Part shown: positions 58,640 through 64,000 of the stretch, piece after piece
Position numbering within the stretch: position 1 is the stretch's first letter
Layout: each line of letters starts with the position of its first letter
From: Gnetum montanum
Lineage: Eukaryota > Streptophyta > Gnetopsida > Gnetales > Gnetaceae
Assembly: GCA_015680685.1 (NCBI GenBank)
Contig: MNCI01004792.1
Location: 646,558 to 710,557, forward strand
Direction: 5' to 3'
DNA: 64,000 nt
Made by a program: the position numbers and the translations under genes
Notes under the pieces: generated by a model
Database searches by the model: none
The model's input: the letters and a program-made list of their open reading frames with translations, nothing else
What the model was told of the DNA's origin: nothing

Positions 58640-61600
58640 ATGCCTAAAGGTGAACGTAAGCACTGAGGACTCGCTAAGGTGGACAAAGTCAAGGACACTT
58701 TGGGGTGCCTGACCCAAGCACGTGTCAAAGTGTGGGAGGAGGCTCCATCTACTCAGTAAGTTGTTATGCTACCTTTTTTATTCAAACTTCTGCAATTGTT
58801 ACTATTGAAATCTGCATCCTTTGCCACTCATTTTGGTTTCCATTTTGGCCACTACACTACCGTTGTTTCTGGTTGGGCATCGTGGCTATACAGATGTTAC
58901 GCTATGGTTGCATGTGGTACCTCCTTGACCTCCATTGTTGCGACTACCTTATCACTAGGGTTTGGGCAAGTTTGGATAGCTTAGTGCATGGTTAGCATAG
59001 CGCGCCACCCCAAGAGGGTTTGGTCATCTACGTGATCTGACGAAATGTGACCCATGTTTATCGTAGTATATGGAAAATTATCTTGTGTAGCTGAATTATG
59101 GTTGGACAAATGTAGCATAGTGAAATTTTACTTATTTGCACTTTGTAGTGTTTTTATTGTGGCATGCCTATACATCGTGAGGTCTTTGGGTTTATTTCCT
59201 TGCAACACTGTTGAATTTGCAATTATCGCTACATTGCTAAATTCATCTTTTGTTGAGTTTTCCATATTGCTATGCTTGTCATAGTGATATCTTGATTACA
59301 TCATTGTATTATTGTGTGTCTGCTTGTTTCTATTCATTTGTGTCAGTATGCGTTGTCTAAGCGTTGTTGCGTTCTGTGAAGTTTGATAGTCATGCTACAC
59401 TACGAAGCTTGCTTTGTTGTTGCTTGTTTGTATTTTGTTGTGTTTTGTATTTTTATTTTTTGCAACTATGAAATCATGCTATGCTACATGTAATGAAAAT
59501 GTAATGCTATGCTATACATGGTCAGAGGGTTGCACTATGATACATGTAACCTTGCTCGTTCATTGTGCTAACATTTGGTTCTTCGTTATGCAGGGTTATG
59601 TTAATACCCATCCTGATTGTCTTGGAGATAGTAGGAGTCTTATGCTGCCTTAGAAAATCAATGTCCAATGTCCCTCCTCCTCACACACATGTGGAGTGGT
59701 TGGAGATTTGGTTCTAAGAGGATGGATGAGACTTTCTACAGTTCCTCCTTCAGCACTTTAGTATGATCATTTGGTCACACTTATCGGTAGGGACAGTAGC
59801 TACAATGACAAAAACCCTATTGCCTGGGGCAAATTGGGGAATTCTAAAATTTTTTAAAGATGGATTAATCGGGGGTGAGAAGATAGAAGGTTCCAACCAA
59901 TGCCCAAAAGGCTTGAGGAACTTAAGTTGAATTTGGGAGATGCCTGAGTATAAGTGCTATAACTTATACAACACATTCTTTGTTTCTCATCACATAGGTA
60001 CCTATTTTTAGAACCCACCTGGAACCATTTACTATGCCAGTGGGTGAGTTCTATAAAGGTATCTTGTTAGGTTTTGTAATCAATGCTACGCTAGACATAG
60101 GTGTTAATAGTGTAAATATGCTTACTTTTGTCAAGTTTTTTATTGGCAAGAGTGGTCTCCATGGTGACACGGATGCCTTGGCGTTAGCACAAATGGCCCT
60201 ACAGGAGTTTTCCTCCACTAAGAATGTGTGCATCAATGTAATAGGCCAATTTGGGGATGATTTCTAAACCTATCCAGCATGGTATTCCCAATTTTATGTG
60301 AAGTGAAAGGAATTTGGTTCGTTGGATAGGGAATGGGCATCCCTCCAGCAAATCACCGTTGAAGATGTGTTGGTGGATCTCCCACCATTTCCCATGCCAT
60401 TAAACCTGGTATGCTAAAATGTGAATCTACTATTACATGTTCAAGTGATGTTTAATTTTTTCTAACCCTCATTTTTTTGTTTTGTTTTTATTTATTTTTG
60501 CAAACTATTTTAGTGGTGAAGAAATCCAAGGAGGAGACTGTAATGGCCTTCGGGCACAATGACACCAACCTCTTCTTCAAGTAAGGGGAGGGGGAGGAGA
60601 CTCAATGTTGGCTCTAAAATAGGGCCCCAACCATGCTTGTCCATAACCTTCAGGAGGCCAGGCTTATGGATTTATTTTTGGCCATTAACCCAAATGTCCC
60701 ACCTACCAAAATGCATTCCCTAGCTGACTCTTTCTCTAAGTAAGCAGATCGCTTCCGCACACGTGTTCATGATGTGCGAGTGGCATTTGACATCAATGAC
60801 CAATTGTTTGTGGATCTTTTCGATGTCCCCTATGATGGTCTCCATGTGTGAGAAAAATCTAACAGAGATGCAGGCCATCAGAGGGACAGTGAGGAGTGGC
60901 TAGGGGCTATAAAGGACCGAAAGGGAATCTATATTGCGAAGGTCAAGCTATCAGTGGCCAAAATGGTTTACCCCATCTTCCATGCCCACACCTTCCCCAA
61001 GCTGCTCTACCAAGAAAAACTCATTGGAATTGAGCAAGCTTGGATAATGAGGGATGTCATGGAAGAGGGGACCCATTACAATTGGGAAAAAAACCTTTGC
61101 AAAGGCATGCAAGCTAAAATGGTCAAGCTTCACAAGAAGCTTGAGTCCCGTTTCAATGTGCATCATGCCTTCTTTATAGCTTATCTATGATGTTTTGTGG
61201 AATTCTTGGTAGTCTGCGAGAATAGGGTCTGGGTACTACAAGATCATAACCATATTTCCAAACCGTGGATTTTCCAAGTCTTCCATACCACCTGATCTTA
61301 GGACCCCCCAAAAGCCATTGGGGAGTCATTTTCAATAACAATAGGGATCAGGTGGCATGCAACTTTTGAGCCCAGGACAGCTTGGGAGAGGTACCCCCTA
61401 CTACCATTGGCAGTGTGACAAAGGAGAAATGCCTCATTGCGGAGACAATGACAACCAAGTTGCAGCGTAAGAGGCACTTTCAGCCGAAGATCCTCCCCAC
61501 ACAGACGAGGGAACAGGGAAGAATCTGTAACTCAAACTTCGTAGAGTGTAGCCCTCCATTGGTAAGTTTTTTTTTCGTTTATTTTTTTTTTCTAACGTTT

Positions 61601-62113
61601 GCTACATTGTGTTACGCTAGGTAGCATAACAACTACTTCAAGTTGATGTTATCTGCTTATTGCTATCATGATTTATCAGCTGAGGAAGAAGAGGAAGAAG
61701 GCGGAGAAAAGGTAATAACTCTTATGACAGGGGTGATTAGCAAAAAGGTGGATGGTCTGGCTATAGAGGAGGGGGCCCCGGCTAGTGAAGAAGGGGCCCC
61801 TACTACAGAAGAAAGGGCCTTGGTTGGTTAGGAGAAGGTATTTGCTGATGAAGAGGAGGCCCCTACTGATGAAGAAAGGGGTCCAACCAATGAAGTAGAG
61901 ATTCCTAATAATCAGGAAGAGGCCCTTGCCGACGATCCTTTTGTAGAGAGAAGTTTGGTACTAGAGGGGCACATGAGCATCGAGGATGCTACTATGCTAC
62001 TGGGTTAGTTGGAAGGAGAGGGGCTTCATTTGGACGCTGGTGATTTTGACCACATATTTGATAGTGTGTCGATGGGTGACCCTGCCCCGCTATCACCCCT
62101 GAGGGTTTGCTGA
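58640..62113 (+). pseudogene. Copy IV accessory gene, five exons left, 3' truncated by an LTR junction
   Basis: Proposed exons: 58640-58755 (donor GTAAGT intact), 59594-60043 (exactly 450 nt), about 60151-60408, 60514-61561 (1048 nt), 61680-62113. Exon 1 starts MPKGERK and ends in the same phase as in copy 0. Exon 2 has LIVLEIVGVLCC (HAD motif I with Glu), DFLQFLLQHFSMIIWSHL and CYNLYNTFFVSHHIGTYF then NPPGTIYYASG. Exon 3 has ALALAQMALQEF. Exon 4 contains VAFDINDQLFVDLFDVP. Exon 5 is a long, repetitive Glu/Ala/Pro acidic segment (EEEEEGGE, then EEGAPASEEGAPTTEE) ending DPAPLSPLRVC. Coiled-coil exons and the whole gag-protease are missing; an LTR end follows 58 bp later. Stops lie in exon 1 (codon 9) and exon 2. 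Confidence 0.72.
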
Positions 62114-62171
62114 GTAGGAGCTTTACACTATCATTTATGCTATTCATCATCCCTATAATGATTCTCTCAAC

Positions 62172-64000
62172 TATAGCAACCAAAAACTTCGATGGCTAGA
62201 AAAAATGTCAAGGGGTCATCGACTGCGAACAGTCTTGACCCCATTTTCGTGGGAGGGTTGTGCTAGATGGAATGGAAATGGGGCACCCTGAATGGTCTGG
62301 TCAATCAGAAAGGGACTTAGTCAATGTCTATATAACCTTTTGCAACATGTTATTTGAAAATGAAACTGATAGTGCGAAGTAACGCTTAAAATGTAATAAA
62401 AGGTAGAAAACAATGTAAAATGCAATAGTAAACAGGGGATAGTATAAAATGCAATTAGAAAAATGCACCGCTTTGGAGCTACCACTTTGCTATGTCAAGA
62501 TGGATACAATCAGTTTCACAGTACTAGGAAGTGCAGAGATCTCGAGGGTAACCAAGACATATAGAGCGAGATGGTTGTGTGCTTGAACATGGACTCAGGT
62601 CTTAACAATGTGAAATGCTACCAAGGTGGTAGGCAAGAGTAGAACAAAACACTCACTAAGAATGCTAACTGTTTATACTGTCAAAATAGGAAGCTTACAA
62701 TTCTTGAGGTTATGGTCTATCTTGCTTGCTTGTTAGCCAAAAAAATTGTTAGCTAACTAGACTACTCAGAAAACTAGAATCGAAAGTGCAAAAAAGAGAG
62801 CCCGAGTGCCAGAAGCTCTTTTTCAGTCAGAGTGTCCTTGTGCCTAAACAAACCAATCGTCTAGAGAGATTTTAAGCATTGCTCATTGGGGTATTCATAG
62901 GACCAAGGGCACATGAGAGATGCACTTTGGATGCCACATGCCTTGGCCTGTGCTGACTTGTCTATGCTGCACGTGCTTACATGACCATTGGGCGAGCCTG
63001 GCAAGCTGTAATTATGAGCTTGTCATGCCGTAATTGCACTGTCAAAGCAATAGTACAATTAGGTGAGGTGAATTAATGTCATGTAACCACTTGCCACATC
63101 TTGCCATGCTTGGTAGCGTAGCATGTTTGGTGTAGTGTGGCATCTTGTCACACTGTGCTAAACTACGCAGCATAGTGTAGCGTAACCATTAGTTTGAAGA
63201 AAAAAATCTGTATTGTGTCCCATTGCATGTGTTGGAAACCTTTGTAGTGTTGTGACTGATAGTCATGATTTTACTATGCCATGACATGCTACGTAGCATA
63301 CCATAGCGTAGCAGCTATCCTTAGTCGTAAAAACATCGCCAATCTACAAACTTTATCTTTTTCATTATGAAAGTTGTGAACTTGTTGATCCCACCCTTTG
63401 AGATTCCTTCTATCATTTTCACAGAATTTCTACACCTCGTTGTGCCTTGTAGCTTAGCATAGCATAGTAGCAAACATGATGTGATTTTTCCAAGTTTGCG
63501 GCTTTTTGACGGAAGGAGACATTGTTGAAGGACTTGAAGTCAGGCGATGGGGCTGATCGTCCAACTTTTTCTATGTTCTGCTACACTCTGTAGCATAGCA
63601 TAGTGTAGCACTATGCTTCTTCAAATGTCTTCTAGAGTTTTCTATGCTACATGGCATAGTGTAGCGTAGCAAGACTCCTTAACTTAGAAAACTTGTTGAA
63701 GCAAACAGTCTGAAAATCAGAGCATCCATCTCCTGAAGAACTGTTGTAACACTATGAAAATTACGAAGATCTAGTGAAGCAAGGATTTCTTCAAATTTTT
63801 GGTTGTTTCATTGGCTCCTCTCTATCGATGTCTGGAGGATGGGCTCGAGAGACATTGACAAAGAAAACGAAACACCATGGAAGGCACGATGCTAACGTTG
63901 TTGCTTCGTGAGTGTCAAGTCGTTGCTTGGCTGCACTTGAAAGTGTTGCATTGGTTTCCAAGAAAAGAGCAAAGATGAGGTTTAGAAAATTCCCTTGTCA
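62172..64000 (-). mobile_element. LTR F, minus orientation, running off the window
   Basis: Minus-strand end GGTTGCTATA at 62172, then the same conserved end block as LTRs C-E. There is no primer-binding site inside the end, and the accessory gene of copy IV follows at once, so internal DNA between LTR and exon 5 (leader, gag, protease, exons 6-8) was lost. Contains palindromes near 63150-63185, 63290-63312, 63580-63610 and 63640-63670 and the GTTTCATTGGCTCCTCTC-like block shared with LTR D. Confidence 0.6.
62880..63560. repeat. CTATGCTACGTAGCATAG-type palindrome cluster in LTR F
   Basis: Repeated GCTACGTAGCATACC, CTACGCAGCATAGTG and TAGCTTAGCATAGCATAG words, each partly self-complementary. 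Same word family in LTRs A, B and C and scattered in accessory-gene introns (26750-26860, 45850-45890, 61600-61630). Confidence 0.6.

Overview
This is plant nuclear DNA from a large, repeat-rich genome. Spliceosomal GT-AG introns, TATA boxes and Ty3/gypsy (Metaviridae) retrotransposons of the Tat lineage point to this; the lineage call rests on a second, archaeal-type RNase H after the usual one. I cannot name the species. No ordinary host gene, rRNA, tRNA or CRISPR array is recognisable. Almost everything belongs to one family of old, mutated Tat-like elements, present as five partial or complete copies, called 0, I, II, III and IV here.

Layout. Copy 0 (1-8232): pol on the minus strand at 1-990, about 2.8 kb of unassigned DNA with an N gap, then an accessory gene on the plus strand (4428-8232). 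Copy I (8233-17883): truncated accessory gene (minus), pol (plus, 11523-14898), LTR. Copy II (shares that LTR): primer-binding site 17890, gag-protease (plus, 18875-22649), accessory gene (minus, 27319-23005), pol (plus, 28175-31658), LTR ending 34319. Copies III and IV form the same kind of LTR-sharing tandem on the minus strand: IV is accessory gene (plus, 58640-62113) and pol (minus, 57855-54393); III is LTR, gag-protease (minus, 51994-48190), accessory gene (plus, 43203-47605), pol (minus, 42627-39401) and LTR. The two tandems converge at about 34.3-37.2 kb.

Main result. In every copy a separate gene of about 4.3 kb and up to eight exons lies between gag-protease and pol, on the strand opposite to them. 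It has its own TATA box, GT-AG introns with matching reading-frame phases, and strikingly conserved exon lengths: exon 2 is 450 nt in three copies and 450+19 in the fourth; exon 7 is 824 nt in two. Its predicted protein starts with an FCP1/NLI-interacting-factor-like HAD domain whose catalytic acidic residues are altered, followed by an unknown domain, an acidic linker, a coiled coil and a second acidic tail. Because it is antisense to the genomic RNA, its introns would survive retrotransposition. Tat-lineage elements are known to carry antisense ORFs, usually between pol and the 3' LTR; an intron-containing, promoter-bearing HAD-like gene between protease and pol is not something I know to be described.

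The module junctions (protease/accessory, accessory/pol, pol/LTR) are marked by degenerate tandem repeats whose units keep a 4-bp stem and 6-nt loop by compensatory changes. All copies carry stops and frameshifts, so none looks competent today. The assembly has visible faults: a 414-N gap, a 632-bp inverted duplicate placed between two single Ns, and a 41-bp duplication around a third N.
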